The notes under the pieces were generated by a model. The model did not search any database. It was not told the origin of the DNA and saw only the letters and a list, made by a program, of their open reading frames with translations. This document shows, piece by piece, positions 46,102 through 58,364 of a stretch of 64,000 bases of DNA (position 1 is the stretch's first letter; each line of letters opens with the position of its first letter). A program made the position numbers and the translations under genes. The stretch spans positions 2,914,001 through 2,978,000 of the forward strand of contig NZ_LR594662.1 in assembly GCF_901827175.1 (NCBI RefSeq), in the 5' to 3' direction. Source of the DNA: Variovorax sp. RA8. Lineage in GTDB: Bacteria > Pseudomonadota > Gammaproteobacteria > Burkholderiales > Burkholderiaceae_C.

Positions 46102-48654
46102 TCACCAGTCTTCCTTGACCGCCAGCACCGCGTCGCGCGAGGCCGCCGCGCGCCCGGCCAGCCAGGCGGTGACGGTGCCGGCCGCCATCACCGCGGCGCA
46201 CAGCGCGGCCAGGCGGCCCCAGGGCAGCAACAGGTCCATGGTCCAGTGGAAGCTCTGCGGGTTGACCACATGCACCAGCACCACCGCCACCGCGAGCCCG
46301 AGCCCCAGGCCCGCGGCCGCGCCGATGGCCGTCCACGCCGCGCCTTCGCCGGCCACCACCGCCAGCACCTGCGCCCGCGTGAAGCCCAGGTGCGCGAGCA
46401 GCCCGAACTCCTTGCGCCGCGCCAGCACCTGCGCGCTGAAGCTGGCCGCGATGCCGAACAGCCCGATCCCGATCGCCACCGCCTGGAGCCAATAGGTGAC
46501 GGCGAAGCTGCGGTCGAAGATGCGCAGCGAGGTCGCGCGCAGCTGCCCGACGGAGGCGATCTCGACGGGCTCGGCCGTGCCGAGCTCGCGCGCGGCCAGG
46601 GCACGCACGGCCTGCTGGACCCGGGCTCCGTCTGCGCCCGGCGCCAGCCAGAGCGCGACATCGCTCACGCTGCGGTCGCCGGTGAGGCGCTCGAAGTCGT
46701 GCGCGTTCATGGTGATGGCGCCGAACTGCCGCACGTAGTCGCGCCACACGCCGGCCACGAAGAAGCGCGCACCGCCGCCGAAGGCACGCTCCAGCGGCTC
46801 GAAGCGGGTGCCGGGCCTGGCGCCGTAGAGCTCGACCATCGCCTCGCTCACGTAGACGCCGATCGCATCCGCGGGCACCGGCTGCGCCGCGCCCAGCAGC
46901 GGCAGCGAGCGCGACGCGTCTTCATCGAGGCTGCGCGATATCAGCGTGACCGAGGGCCGCGTCGGATCGAACAGCAGCGCGCGCGTGCGCAGCGTGCCGC
47001 TGCGCGCCACGCCCGGCAGCGCCGTCAGCGCCTGCACGAAGGCCGGCGTGAAGGCCGCCTGGTCGCCGCCGACCGAGCCGCCACCGCCGCCGCTCGCGCT
47101 GCGCACATAGAGATCGGCCGGCAGCACCACGTCGAGCCACTGCGTCACCGACTCGCGAAAGCTCGCCACCATCACCGTGAGCGCGACTGCCAGGCTGAGG
47201 CTCGCAACCACGCCGCTGACCGCGACCGCAGCGGTGGCGCGCATGCGCCGCGCGCGCTCGATCGCCAGCATCGGCAGCACCCGCCGCGCGAAGACCGGTG
47301 CCAGGCGGTCGTAGAGCAGCGCGATCAGCCAAGGCAGGGCCGCGATGCCGCCCACCAGCAGGAAGCCCACCGAGAGATACGCCGCGATCGGAATGCCGAA
47401 GACCGCCGGTGCCATGGCCAGCGCGATGCCGGCAGCGACCAGCAGCAGCGCCAGCTTGTGCGCGCCCCCTTGCGCATGCGCCGCGCCCAGGCCCTTCAGC
47501 GTCTGCGCCTCGGGCAGCGCCTGCGCCGCGCGCGCGGGCCACCAGCCGCCGACCGCCGCGGCCAGCAGGCCCAGGCCGCCGTAGAGCAGGGCCGGCCCCC
47601 ACCGCCAGCGCAGCGTCGGCGCCACGCCCTCGAAGTAGCCGCCGCCGAGGTCGCCGCCCAGCACCCGCAGGCCGAAGGCGGCGAGCGCGGTGCCGAGCGC
47701 AAGCCCTGCAATGCTGCCGATCAGGCCCAGCGCCAGCGACTCGGCCAGCACCAGCCGCAGCCGCTCGCGTGGCGTGAGCCCGAGCACGCCCAGCAGCGCG
47801 AACTGCTGCGCGCGCTTGGCCACGCTCAAGGCCAGCACCGAGAACACCAGGAAGGCACCGGTGAACAGCGCCACCAGCGCCAGTACCGTGAGATTGACGC
47901 GGTAGGCCCGCGAGAGATTGCTTACGCGCTCGGCCGCGTCGCCGGGCTCGGCGATCTGGATGTTCGGGGGCCACCCCGGCGACTCGCGCAGCGCGCGCAT
48001 GAAGGCCGTGCGGTCGGCGCCGGGCACGAGCCGCAGGTCGATGCGGGTGAGCTGTCCGCCGCGGCCGAACAGGTCCTGGGCCGCGCCGATGTCCATCACC
48101 GCCAGCGCGGCGCCGCCGGCCGCGACCTGGCCGGCGATGCGCAGCTCGCGCGTCTGCGCGCCGATGCGCAGCGGCAACCGGGTCGCGCCTTCGCCGAGCG
48201 CGTTGCGTGCGGCCGCGTTGAGGAACACCGTGTCCGGCGCCAGCAGCGCGAAGCGGTCGGCACCGTCCGCCGGCCGCGGCATCAGTGCGGGTGCGATCGT
48301 GGGCAGCACCAGCGCGTCGACGCCGAGCACGCGCAGCGGCAGCCGGCGCGCATCGGCGGCCAGCGCCACGGCCTGCGTTTCTAGCACCGGGCTGGCGAGC
48401 TGGACCTGCGGCATCTGCGCGACACGGCCGAACAGCGACTCGTCGAAGCCGCCCTGCGCGGCGCGCAGCTCGAGGTCGGGCTGGCCGTTGACCGAGCGCA
48501 CCGCGCTGGAGAACTCGTCCAGTGCCGAGGCGTTGATCAGGTGCACCGAGAAGGCCAGCGCCACGCCGAGCATGACCGCGAGCACCGCCGCGGCGCTGCG
48601 CCAGGGGTGGTGGCGGAGTTCCTGCCAGGAGAAGGTGCGGAGGAGCGCGCGCAT
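46102..48654 (-). CDS. FtsX-like ABC transporter permease (MacB/LolC/AttFG type)
   Basis: Large permease of 850 residues in an internally duplicated arrangement: helix 1 near residue 22, periplasmic domain, three-helix FtsX block (about 250-380), further helices near 400-440, then a second FtsX unit with a periplasmic domain (about 480-690) and three C-terminal helices. [21 protein letters not shown] and [20 protein letters not shown] are the two conserved post-helix motifs. Such mechanotransmission permeases need a LolD/MacB-type ATPase, which is not encoded next to it. The start is uncertain (ATG 48654 has no clear ribosome site; the frame is open to 48702). Confidence 0.88.
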   Translation of the reverse strand: MRALLRTFSWQELRHHPWRSAAAVLAVMLGVALAFSVHLINASALDEFSSAVRSVNGQPDLELRAAQGGFDESLFGRVAQMPQVQLASPVLETQAVALAADARRLPLRVLGVDALVLPTIAPALMPRPADGADRFALLAPDTVFLNAAARNALGEGATRLPLRIGAQTRELRIAGQVAAGGAALAVMDIGAAQDLFGRGGQLTRIDLRLVPGADRTAFMRALRESPGWPPNIQIAEPGDAAERVSNLSRAYRVNLTVLALVALFTGAFLVFSVLALSVAKRAQQFALLGVLGLTPRERLRLVLAESLALGLIGSIAGLALGTALAAFGLRVLGGDLGGGYFEGVAPTLRWRWGPALLYGGLGLLAAAVGGWWPARAAQALPEAQTLKGLGAAHAQGGAHKLALLLVAAGIALAMAPAVFGIPIAAYLSVGFLLVGGIAALPWLIALLYDRLAPVFARRVLPMLAIERARRMRATAAVAVSGVVASLSLAVALTVMVASFRESVTQWLDVVLPADLYVRSASGGGGGSVGGDQAAFTPAFVQALTALPGVARSGTLRTRALLFDPTRPSVTLISRSLDEDASRSLPLLGAAQPVPADAIGVYVSEAMVELYGARPGTRFEPLERAFGGGARFFVAGVWRDYVRQFGAITMNAHDFERLTGDRSVSDVALWLAPGADGARVQQAVRALAARELGTAEPVEIASVGQLRATSLRIFDRSFAVTYWLQAVAIGIGLFGIAASFSAQVLARRKEFGLLAHLGFTRAQVLAVVAGEGAAWTAIGAAAGLGLGLAVAVVLVHVVNPQSFHWTMDLLLPWGRLAALCAAVMAAGTVTAWLAGRAAASRDAVLAVKEDW

Positions 48655-48777
48655 CTGCCGGCCATTGTCGGCGACAGCTTTGGCCCGCCGCAAACCTCGC
48701 AAATTGTCGCGAAATGCACTGCCGCTCGTGGCGCGCCAGCAACATCGCGGGCCTTCGAATCAAGCCGCTGGCTGTCC

Positions 48778-50424
48778 ATGCACGCCTCACCCCCTCACCA
48801 GACTCTTCGCCGGCGCGCCGGCGGCTTCGCAGGCGAGCCGGCCGTACTGGCGGTCCTGCTCTTCACGCTGGCCTGGCTGTTCGACCTGGGCCTGCGCGAT
48901 GCCTCCAGGGTGGCACTTGTGTTCATGTCCGGCGCCTGGCTGCTGATGTTCCTGCCACCGCCGGCGCGTCCGCGCGCCGTGGCCGAGAACCTGTGGCGCC
49001 TGGGCTTCGCGCTCGACCTGATGCTGCGCACCTGCTTGATGGACCTGTACCAGACCCGACCCGACTCGGCGCTGGTGATGGAGGCTGTCGGCAATACCTC
49101 GGCAGTGGAGGCGTGGGAGTTCATGCGGCACCACGCCGTGCGACTGGGCCTCTACCTCCTGCCAGGCCTCGGCTTCGCCGCTGTCGCACTGTGGTCGCGG
49201 CGCTGGCGTGGATGCATCGACGCGCACACCCCGCGGCGCGGCCGCCTTGCCATGCTCATGCTGCTGTTCGTGGCGCTGCACGTCAATCCCGCGCTGCGTG
49301 CCTCGAACCCCTTCGCGTCCTGGTGGACCCAGGCGTCGGGCTACATGGACTACCAGGCCCACATCCGGCTGCTCGCGGCCACGCGCGAGGCCTCGGCGCA
49401 GCGGGTGGCGGCACTCGACGTGCGGTACACCGGACCCGCGCGCAACACGCTGGCCTTCGTGATCGGCGAGAGCGTCAACCGCAACGACTGGAGCCTCTAC
49501 GGCTACGACCGGCCCACCTCGCCGCTGCTGCAGCGCAGGGCCGGGGAACTGGTTGTCTTCCGTGACGTGCTCGCCGCGTATCCCGCCACCGTCGGCGCCG
49601 TCCAGATGATGCTGACCTGCAAGGACCGCCACAGCCCGCCCGCTGCCGAGCCGCTGTGCCCCAGCGTCACGCTGCTGGCGAAGGCCGTGGGCTACAAGAC
49701 TTTCTGGATCTCCAACCAGCACGACCGGTACATCAACCAACGTTTCGCCCAGGAGGCCGACGTGCGGCAGCTCGAGAACACGGGCGGCGGGCGCGGCGAC
49801 CGCAGCCTGGACGAGCGCCTGGGTCCGGCTTGGCAGGCCGCGCTGGACGATCCCGCGCCGCGCAAGCTGATCATCGTGCACCTGCTGGGCGCCCATCCGC
49901 ACTATGAAAGCCGCCGGCCGGACGCGTTTGCCCGGTTCAACGGAATCGACGACGCGGTGTCGCGGCGCCTGCGGCAGGAAGGGCGCATGCCCTGGATCGT
50001 CGACCAGCGCAACGAGTACGACAACGCGCTGCTCTACCACGACCACGTGGTCTCCGGGCTGCTCGAGCAGTTCATACGCGTTTCCGGCGACGGACCCCGC
50101 AACTTTCTCTACACCTCGGACCATGGCCAGGAAGTGGGACACACGCGCAACTACGCCGGGCATACGGACGGGCCACCGGGCTATGAGGTCCCGATGTTGC
50201 TCTGGACCTCGACGCCGATGGAACGCGCCGAGCGGGACCAGCTTGCCGCGCGTGCCTACCAGAACGACCTGCTCGAGTGGACGCTGCTGGACCTGCTCGG
50301 CATCTCCATCAAGGGCGGGGAGCCCTGGCACTCGGTGGTGGGGCCGGCTTTCCGCGAGTCGCCGCGCGGGCTGGGCTGGGAGGGTAGCGCTACGGGCCTG
50401 CGCGGTGCCAAGTCCGGCCCGTAG
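48778..50424 (+). CDS. Phosphoethanolamine transferase-like protein (EptA/sulfatase family)
   Basis: A 548-residue inner-membrane enzyme with about five N-terminal helices (to residue 172) and a periplasmic sulfatase-type domain. FVIGESVNRNDWSLYGYDRP holds the metal-binding Glu231. The nucleophilic Thr is probably Thr271 in AAYPATVGAV, by analogy with the TVPSL motif of CptA/OpgE-type proteins, and YTSDHGQEVGHTRN supplies Asp/His metal ligands. It should transfer phosphoethanolamine to lipid A, glycan or another envelope acceptor. It is divergent from the FtsX-like permease. ATG 48778 has no strong ribosome site, so the start is tentative. Confidence 0.85.
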   Translation: MHASPPHQTLRRRAGGFAGEPAVLAVLLFTLAWLFDLGLRDASRVALVFMSGAWLLMFLPPPARPRAVAENLWRLGFALDLMLRTCLMDLYQTRPDSALVMEAVGNTSAVEAWEFMRHHAVRLGLYLLPGLGFAAVALWSRRWRGCIDAHTPRRGRLAMLMLLFVALHVNPALRASNPFASWWTQASGYMDYQAHIRLLAATREASAQRVAALDVRYTGPARNTLAFVIGESVNRNDWSLYGYDRPTSPLLQRRAGELVVFRDVLAAYPATVGAVQMMLTCKDRHSPPAAEPLCPSVTLLAKAVGYKTFWISNQHDRYINQRFAQEADVRQLENTGGGRGDRSLDERLGPAWQAALDDPAPRKLIIVHLLGAHPHYESRRPDAFARFNGIDDAVSRRLRQEGRMPWIVDQRNEYDNALLYHDHVVSGLLEQFIRVSGDGPRNFLYTSDHGQEVGHTRNYAGHTDGPPGYEVPMLLWTSTPMERAERDQLAARAYQNDLLEWTLLDLLGISIKGGEPWHSVVGPAFRESPRGLGWEGSATGLRGAKSGP

Positions 50425-50450
50425 CACGACCGCGATCGGCATCGAAGGAA

Positions 50451-51398
50451 TCAGAGATCGAGAACGAGCTCCGGCGTCAGCGAACGCGAGACGCAAGTGC
50501 AGATCACCTTCCCCTCAGCCCGCTCTCGCGCGCTCAACGCATGGTCGCGGTGATCGGGCGTGCCCTCCAGCACGGCGGTCATGCACATGCCGCATTCGCC
50601 GCGCCTGCAGTCGTGGAGCGGGTCCACTCCGGCTTCGATCAGCGCGTCCAGGATGCTCTGGTTGGCGGCGACCTCCAGCGTGCGGCCGGAGGCGCGCAGC
50701 TCGAGGCGGATGGGACGGTCGTTGCTGAGCGCCACGGCGCCGTTGAAGCTCTCGTAGTGCACCCTGTCGGCCGGCCAGCCGTGCGCTGCCGCGCGCTCCA
50801 GCACACCGGCGATCAGCCCGCGCGGTCCGCAGACATACAGGTGGCGCGCCTCGCCCGGGTTCGCGAGGATTGCGTCCAGCGGCATGCCGCGCGAAGGATC
50901 GCCCTCGTCGCAGTACAGCGTGGCACCGGGCAGCGCGGCCGCTTCCTCGCGGTAGGCCATGCGCTGCGCGCTGCGCGCGGCGTAGTGCAGCTGCATCGGC
51001 TCGCCGCGCGCCGCCAGTGCCCGTGCCATGCAGAGGATGGGCGTGATGCCGATGCCGCCGGCGATCAGCAGGTGCTCGCGCGCGCCTTCGGCCAGGGGAA
51101 ACTCGTTGGCCGGGCCCTCGGCGTCCAGCGTGTCGCCGATCGCGAGCGCATGCATGGCGGCCGAGCCACCGCTGCCGGCGGGCTCGCGCAGCACCGCGAT
51201 CTCGTAGCGCTCGCGCTCTTCGGGCGCGCCCACCAGCGAATACTCGCGCACTGTTGCATGCCCGCCGGGCAGCATGAGCTTGAACTTCACATGTGCGCCC
51301 GGCGCGAAGGCCGGCAGCGGGCCGCCATCGGCGTGGCGCAGCTCGATGCGGCGGATGTCCTGGGCTGCGGGCTCGGCCCGCGTCACGGAGAGTTTCAT
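50451..51398 (-). CDS. Phthalate-dioxygenase-reductase/VanB-type oxidoreductase with [2Fe-2S] domain
   Basis: A 315-residue electron-transfer reductase: N-terminal flavin domain (REYSLVGAP), NAD-binding domain (IAGGIGITPILCMARAL) and C-terminal plant-type ferredoxin with DCRRGECGMCMTAV and a fourth Cys in VICTCVS. Such proteins feed electrons from NAD(P)H to Rieske oxygenases. No oxygenase component is encoded in the window, so either the partner is elsewhere or it serves another acceptor. Last gene of the urocanase operon; its ATG overlaps the amidase stop by 4 nt (ATGA). Confidence 0.92.
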   Translation of the reverse strand: MKLSVTRAEPAAQDIRRIELRHADGGPLPAFAPGAHVKFKLMLPGGHATVREYSLVGAPEERERYEIAVLREPAGSGGSAAMHALAIGDTLDAEGPANEFPLAEGAREHLLIAGGIGITPILCMARALAARGEPMQLHYAARSAQRMAYREEAAALPGATLYCDEGDPSRGMPLDAILANPGEARHLYVCGPRGLIAGVLERAAAHGWPADRVHYESFNGAVALSNDRPIRLELRASGRTLEVAANQSILDALIEAGVDPLHDCRRGECGMCMTAVLEGTPDHRDHALSARERAEGKVICTCVSRSLTPELVLDL

Positions 51399-52690
51399 GG
51401 TGCGTTTGCCAGGATGGGGTGAAGGCTCGCAGCAGCGGCCAGCAACTCGCGCTCGCGTTGCGGATGGCCGACCAGTTGCACGCCGATCGGCAGGCCCTGC
51501 GGCCCGTGCAGTCCGGGCACGTTGACACAGGGCAGGCCAAGCAGGGTCCAGACGCGGCTGAACACCGGGTCGCCCGTGGCGGCCAGGCCGGCCGGCGCCT
51601 CGCCTGGCGCGGCGGGCACCAGAAGGGCGTCGAGGCCCTGCATCAGCGTGCCGAGCGTGCGGCGGCCTTCGCCGGCCTGCGCCAGGGCCTGCCGGTAGTC
51701 GGCCTCGCTGCAGTCCCGGCCGCTCTGCAGCAAACCGTGCAGGGCGGCACTGAGCTGTTGGGGATACAGCCGCCATTCGACGTCGAGCTGGCGCGCGGCC
51801 TCGTAGGCCATCACGGTCTTCTGCGCATTCAGCAGACCCGCCGCGGCAGCGGGCAGGGCGATGTCGCGCAGGCCGGCGCCGGCCGCGCCCGCGAGCCTCA
51901 CGGCCTGCTCGAAGACGGCGACGCCGCCGGCATCGGCCGCCGGCCACTCGTGGGTGCGACACACGCCGAGGCGCAGCGTATCCGGCGCGGGCGGCTGCAG
52001 CGGCTCGAAGGGCGTGCCGCTCATTGCGCAGCGCATCAGCTCCAGGTCTTCCGCGCTGCGCGCCAGCCAGCCGAGCGTGTCCAGCGAGGGCGAGAAGGGC
52101 TTGATGCCGTCCAGGCTGGCGACGCCGAACCCGGGCTTGAGCGCGAACACGCCGCAGTACGAAGCCGGACGGATCAGCGAGCCCGCGGTCTGCGTGCCGA
52201 AGGCAATCGGCACCATGCCGGCGGCCACCGCGGCGGCGGAGCCGCTGGAGGAGCCGCCCGGCGTGTGCGCCGGGTTGCGCGGATTGGCGGTGGGGCCGGG
52301 CTGGAAATAGGCGAACTCGGTGGTCACGGTCTTGCCCATCACGACCGCGCCGGCCGCGCGCGCCGCGGCAACGCAGTGCGCGTCCGCGGCGGGGCGGAAG
52401 CCCTCGTAGATTGGCGAGCCGTAGCGCGTGGGCAAGTCCGCGGTAGCGATGATGTCCTTGACGCCCAGCGGCACGCCGCCGAGCAGGCCGGGGAGGCCGC
52501 GAGCATCGAGGGCGCGCGCGGCGGCCAGTGCGCCTTCGGCATCGAGGTGCTGCCAGGCATGGATCTGCGGCTCGCGCTCTGCGATGCGTTCGAGCGCGGC
52601 GCGGGCCACGGCCTCGGCGCTCAGTTCGCCGCGCGCCAAGGCCTGCCGCAGCGCGACGGCCGTCATGTCAATATAAGCCGTGTTGCTCAT
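51395..52690 (-). CDS. Amidase, amidase-signature family (second copy)
   Basis: A 431-residue amidase with an intact triad: Lys78 in VPLGVKDII, serines 147-148 in TPGGSSSGS and the nucleophile Ser171 in TAGSLIRPASY. It is a different lineage from the amidase at 36 kb. ATGA overlaps on both sides tie it to the CaiB gene upstream and the reductase downstream. Substrate unknown; by context an amide released from an imidazole or CoA-linked intermediate. Confidence 0.91.
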   Translation of the reverse strand: MSNTAYIDMTAVALRQALARGELSAEAVARAALERIAEREPQIHAWQHLDAEGALAAARALDARGLPGLLGGVPLGVKDIIATADLPTRYGSPIYEGFRPAADAHCVAAARAAGAVVMGKTVTTEFAYFQPGPTANPRNPAHTPGGSSSGSAAAVAAGMVPIAFGTQTAGSLIRPASYCGVFALKPGFGVASLDGIKPFSPSLDTLGWLARSAEDLELMRCAMSGTPFEPLQPPAPDTLRLGVCRTHEWPAADAGGVAVFEQAVRLAGAAGAGLRDIALPAAAAGLLNAQKTVMAYEAARQLDVEWRLYPQQLSAALHGLLQSGRDCSEADYRQALAQAGEGRRTLGTLMQGLDALLVPAAPGEAPAGLAATGDPVFSRVWTLLGLPCVNVPGLHGPQGLPIGVQLVGHPQRERELLAAAASLHPILANAP

Positions 52691-53871
52691 GCCAGTACTC
52701 CCGAGTTGCGCAGTGCCGCGATCTCTTCGTCGCTGCGGCCGAGGATGTCGCGCAGCAGCGCATCGCCGTGCTCGCCCACCATCGGCTCGCGCACCGCCTC
52801 GGCCGTGCCCCCGCTGGCGAAGCGGGCCGGCTGCGGCACGATGCCGACCTGCCCGAACACCGGGTGCGGCACGCGCGTCTCGAGCCCGCGTGCGCGCGCC
52901 TGCTCCGAAGCCATGGCCTGGCCGAGGTCGTGCACCGGGCCGGCCGGGATGTCGTGGGCCTGGCAGCGCGCCACCGCCTCGTCGACGGTGAGCGTGCAGA
53001 ACCACTCGGCGATCAGCGCACGCAGCTCGGCCTGGTGGGCGCGGCGTGCGGCGCCCTGGGCAAATCGCGGGTCGGCGGCCAGCTCGGGCCGGCCCATCGC
53101 CGCGCACAGCTGCGCGAACAGGGCGTCGGTGGGCACGACGATGGTCAGGTGGCCGTCGCGCGCGGCGAAGCAGTCGACCGGCACCGTCACCGGGTGGCGG
53201 CTGCCCACGCGCTGCGGGGCGCTTCCCGTGGCCTGCAGCTGGGCCAGGCCGGTCATCTGCAGCGACATCATGGCGTCGAACATCGCCAGGTCGATGGTCT
53301 CGCCGGTGCCGGTGCGCGTGCGGGCCTGCAGGGCAGCCAGCACGGCCCAGGAGCCGAAGAGGCCGGTCCACAGGTCGCTGATCGATTCGCCAGTGGCGGT
53401 GGGCGGGCCGGCAGGATCGCCGGTCAGCGACATCAGTCCCGACATGCCCTGGATGATCAGGTCGTACGCCGGCAGCCCCGTGGCCGGGCCCTGCTGGCCG
53501 AATCCCGAGATGCTCAGGTAGACCAGCCTCGGGTTGATGGCTCGCAGCGTGTCCGCATCGACGTGCAGCCGCTTCGCCACGCCAGGGCGGAAGTTCTCCA
53601 CCACCACGTCGGCCGTGGCCGCGAGCGCCGCCACGATGGACTGCGCGCGTTCGTCGCGCAGGTTCAGCGCCAGGCTTTTCTTGTTGCGGTTGATGAGCGA
53701 GAAATAAACGCTGCGGCCTTCGAGGAAGGGGCCGAAGTGGCGCGCGTCGTCGCCGGCCGGCGCCTCGATCTTGATCACCTCGGCGCCCAGGTCCGCGAGC
53801 AGCGCGGTGCAGTACGGCCCCGAGAGCACGCGCGACAGGTCGATCACGCGCAGGCCCGTCAACAGTCCCAT
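52687..53871 (-). CDS. CaiB/BaiF family CoA-transferase (class III)
   Basis: Moves CoA between carboxylic acids without a covalent Ser intermediate. The 394-residue protein has the family start LRVIDLSRVLSGPYCTALLA, RNKKSLALNLRDERAQ, and the catalytic Asp199 in TIDLAMFDAMMSL, comparable to Asp169 of formyl-CoA transferase. The ATG at 53871 follows GGAGA; an upstream start at 53961 would overlap the urocanase gene and is rejected. It implies that the pathway of this operon passes through a CoA thioester. Confidence 0.92.
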   Translation of the reverse strand: MGLLTGLRVIDLSRVLSGPYCTALLADLGAEVIKIEAPAGDDARHFGPFLEGRSVYFSLINRNKKSLALNLRDERAQSIVAALAATADVVVENFRPGVAKRLHVDADTLRAINPRLVYLSISGFGQQGPATGLPAYDLIIQGMSGLMSLTGDPAGPPTATGESISDLWTGLFGSWAVLAALQARTRTGTGETIDLAMFDAMMSLQMTGLAQLQATGSAPQRVGSRHPVTVPVDCFAARDGHLTIVVPTDALFAQLCAAMGRPELAADPRFAQGAARRAHQAELRALIAEWFCTLTVDEAVARCQAHDIPAGPVHDLGQAMASEQARARGLETRVPHPVFGQVGIVPQPARFASGGTAEAVREPMVGEHGDALLRDILGRSDEEIAALRNSGVLA

Positions 53872-53890
53872 GGATGTGTCTCCTTTGAAT

Positions 53891-55569
<1,679 letters not shown>

Positions 55570-55573
<4 letters not shown>

Positions 55574-56559
55574 GGCATGTCTCCCGAGGAGTCGGCCAGC
55601 AGCACGCTCTTGCCGACCGTGCCGCGCGCCGCCAGGTCGCGCAGCGCCAGCGGGAGTTCCGCGAAGGGGTAGCTGCGCCCCGGCGCGATGCGGATCGCGC
55701 CGCGCGCATGCAGGTCCAGCAGCGCATCGACGGCGCGCTGCACCTGCGCGAGGCTCCAGTCGTGCGACCAGTAGACACCCAGCGCCGATAGGTTCTTCAG
55801 CAGCAGGCGGTTGGCGGGGATCTGAGGGATCTGCCCGCTCGAGAAGCCCACCAGCAGCAGCCGCCCGTTGCGCGCGATGCAGCGCAGGCTCTGCAGGGTG
55901 GCGTCGCCGCCCACGGTGTCGACCACCACGTCGGCGCCGCCGTGCTCGCGCACGATGTCGGTCCAGGGGTCTTCCATGCTGACGACCTCGTCGGCGCCCG
56001 CGGCGCGGCAGGCCTCGAACTTGGAACGGTTTCCCACCAGCGCGATCGAGCGTGCGCCGGCCGCGCGCACCAGCTGCAGGCAGGCCAGGCCCACCCCGCC
56101 GGCCGCGGCGTGCACCAGCACCGTTTCGCCCGGCTGCAGCCGGGCGCGCTCGTGCAGCGCGATCCACGCCGTGGGCCACACCACCGGCAGCGTCGCGGCC
56201 GCGGCGTCGTCCAGGCCCTCGGGCAGGCGGATCGCCATCGTCTCGCGCACCGCGGCATAGTCGGCGAAGCCGCCCCATTCCACCTTGCTGGCGATGCGCT
56301 CGCCCACGCGCAGCGTGCTGCCCGGCGGCGCCTCGACCACGCGGCCGGCGATCTCCTGCCCGGGCGAGAAGGGCGGCGGCGGCTTCACCTGGTACTGGCC
56401 CTTGAGCATCAGCAGGTCGGAAAAATTGAGCGCGGCTGCCGTGACCTGCACCAGCACTTCGCCGGCATGGGGCACGGGGCGCGGCACCTCGAGGCGCTGG
56501 ACCGCAGCGATGCCGGTGGGCTGGTCCACCAGCCAGGCTTTCATCGTTGGCGTGTTCAT
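55570..56559 (-). CDS. NADPH:quinone oxidoreductase, zinc-independent MDR family
   Basis: A 329-residue medium-chain reductase with the GroES-like domain ([15 protein letters not shown]) and Rossmann motif [14 protein letters not shown]. It belongs to the quinone oxidoreductase/enoyl reductase branch and could reduce an enone or acrylate intermediate. ATG 56559 ([14 protein letters not shown]) overlaps the aldolase stop by 4 nt; ATG 56544 is a second possible start. It is only distantly similar to the quinone oxidoreductase next to pnp. Confidence 0.91.
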
Positions 56560-57329
56560 GAGAGAGAGGAAGAGACGTGGAGGACTTCGGCCATGAGCGG
56601 CTGGCACTGGAACCAGCCGAAGTCCGAGGTGCCGACCTGGCGCGCGATGTCGCGCGCCTGCTCGGCCGGGAGGGTATGCAGCGACCCGGCGGCCTCGGCC
56701 AGCAGCTGGATGCGGCAGCAGCGGTCCATCAGCACGAACCACCAGAGCGCCTCGTCCACCGTGTGCCCGACCGTCAGCAGGCCGTGGTTGCGCAGGATGG
56801 CGGCCTTGTGCCGTGCCAGCGTGGCGGCGATGCGCTGGCCCTCGGCCATGCCGAGCACCAGGCCCATCGGCTCCTCGAAGACGACGTGGTCCTCGAAGAA
56901 GGCGCACACGTCCTGGTTGATCGGCGCCAGCGGCCGCCCCAGCGCGGCCCATGCGGTGCCGTGTACCGGATGGCCGTGCGCGGCGCACATCACCTCGGGC
57001 CGTGCGCGGTGGATTTCCGCATGGATCGCGAAGGCCGCCGCGTTGATCGGCGCGCCCTTCACCACCTGGCCGTCGTGCCGCACCAGCGAGAGGGCGTCGG
57101 CCCGCATCGTGGCATAGGGCAAGCCGAAAGGGTTGACCCAGAAGTGGTCGGGCATCATCGGATCGCGCACGCTCACATGGCCTGCCACGCCGACGTTCAG
57201 GCCATGCCGCGCGAGCAGGCGAAAGCCCGCGGCCAGGCGTGTCTTGACGTGCCTGCGATGCGTCTGCGCATCCTCGAAGCTCGGCGGCCTGCCGGCGGGC
57301 TCGAATGCGATGGGGTTGATGTCCGTCAC
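56556..57329 (-). CDS. Class II aldolase/adducin family protein
   Basis: A 257-residue zinc-dependent aldolase or decarboxylase-type protein. Metal and catalytic residues are visible in [11 protein letters not shown] (Glu), [13 protein letters not shown] (two His) and [10 protein letters not shown] (His). The family includes fuculose-phosphate aldolase, ribulose-phosphate epimerase-like proteins and several decarboxylases without sugar substrates. First gene of the operon, 29 nt from the divergent LysR start at 57359, so its promoter must overlap the LysR coding start or share a very short region. Confidence 0.9.
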   Translation of the reverse strand: MTDINPIAFEPAGRPPSFEDAQTHRRHVKTRLAAGFRLLARHGLNVGVAGHVSVRDPMMPDHFWVNPFGLPYATMRADALSLVRHDGQVVKGAPINAAAFAIHAEIHRARPEVMCAAHGHPVHGTAWAALGRPLAPINQDVCAFFEDHVVFEEPMGLVLGMAEGQRIAATLARHKAAILRNHGLLTVGHTVDEALWWFVLMDRCCRIQLLAEAAGSLHTLPAEQARDIARQVGTSDFGWFQCQPLMAEVLHVSSSLS

Positions 57330-57358
57330 GCGCGGTCCCCGTGGCAGCTCGGACTAGA

Positions 57359-58336
57359 ATGAATTTTCCCCACCGTCCCGGAAGCGCAGTGCCCTCTGTA
57401 CAAGGCGATCGAACGGCAGGCGAGGGCAGCACGGAGATCCGCGCGCCCGACTTCTCGCTGCGCCAGCTCTCCTACTTCGTCGCGGTCGCGCGCCATCAGT
57501 CGCTGCACAAGGCGGCCGACGCGCTGCATGTGTCGGCCCCCGCGGTCTCCGCCGCCATCGCGCACCTCGAGGCCACGCTCAACGTCCAGCTGTTCCAGCG
57601 CCGGCACGCGCGCGGCCTGGTGCTGACCGAGGCCGGCAGTGCCTTCGCCGTGGAGTGCCGCAACCTGCTGCAGCAGGCCTGGGAGCTCGGCTCCGGGCGG
57701 CTGATGGACCACCACGAGATCCAGGGCCACGTGCACCTGGCGTGCCTCTTCTCCTTCGCGCCCTTCGTCATCCCGCCGCTGATGCGCCAGTTCGCCGATC
57801 GCTTTTCGAAGGCCCGGATGTTCTGGCACGAGGGCCATCACGAATACCTGCTCGAAGGTTTGCAGACCGGTGCCTTCGACCTGGCGCTGATGTACGACTT
57901 CGAGGTGCCCTCGGGCATCGAGTGCATCGTGCTGCGGCCCGCGCCGCTGCAGGTCGTGCTGCCGGCGGGCCATCCGCTGCTGCGCAGGTCGAAGCTTACG
58001 GTCCGCGAGCTCGCGACCGAGCCGCTGATCCTGCTGGACCTGCCGCGCACGCGCAACTACATGCTGTCGGCCTTCAGCGCCGACGGCGTGGCGCCGCGCA
58101 TCGCGCACCGCGTCTACTCGATGACCATGCTGCTGGGGCTGGTTGCCAACGGCCATGGCTTCTCGCTCCTGAACTTCTGCCCGCCCAACACCCATTCGCG
58201 CGAGCTGGAGTCCACGCTGCGCACGCCGAACCTGGTGCTGGCGCATTCGCATCGCTATCGCTTCACGCGTGCCGCCGCGGCGGTGGTGGAGATCGTCACC
58301 ACGCTGGTCGACGACCTGGCGTTCACCGCCAGCTGA
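57359..58336 (+). CDS. LysR family transcriptional regulator
   Basis: Divergent from the urocanase operon and its likely activator. The helix-turn-helix is LRQLSYFVAVARHQSLHKAA followed by APAVSAAIAHLEATLNVQLF, and the effector domain has the LysR pattern with LLDLPRTRNYMLSAF and NGHGFSLLNF. ATG 57359 gives 325 residues, but GTG 57389, with GGAAG just upstream, is a credible start and leaves a more realistic 59-nt divergent control region. The effector is probably a pathway intermediate. Confidence 0.92.
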   Translation: MNFPHRPGSAVPSVQGDRTAGEGSTEIRAPDFSLRQLSYFVAVARHQSLHKAADALHVSAPAVSAAIAHLEATLNVQLFQRRHARGLVLTEAGSAFAVECRNLLQQAWELGSGRLMDHHEIQGHVHLACLFSFAPFVIPPLMRQFADRFSKARMFWHEGHHEYLLEGLQTGAFDLALMYDFEVPSGIECIVLRPAPLQVVLPAGHPLLRRSKLTVRELATEPLILLDLPRTRNYMLSAFSADGVAPRIAHRVYSMTMLLGLVANGHGFSLLNFCPPNTHSRELESTLRTPNLVLAHSHRYRFTRAAAAVVEIVTTLVDDLAFTAS

Positions 58337-58364
58337 GTCCGCGTCAGGGCGCATCGCCGGCTCC

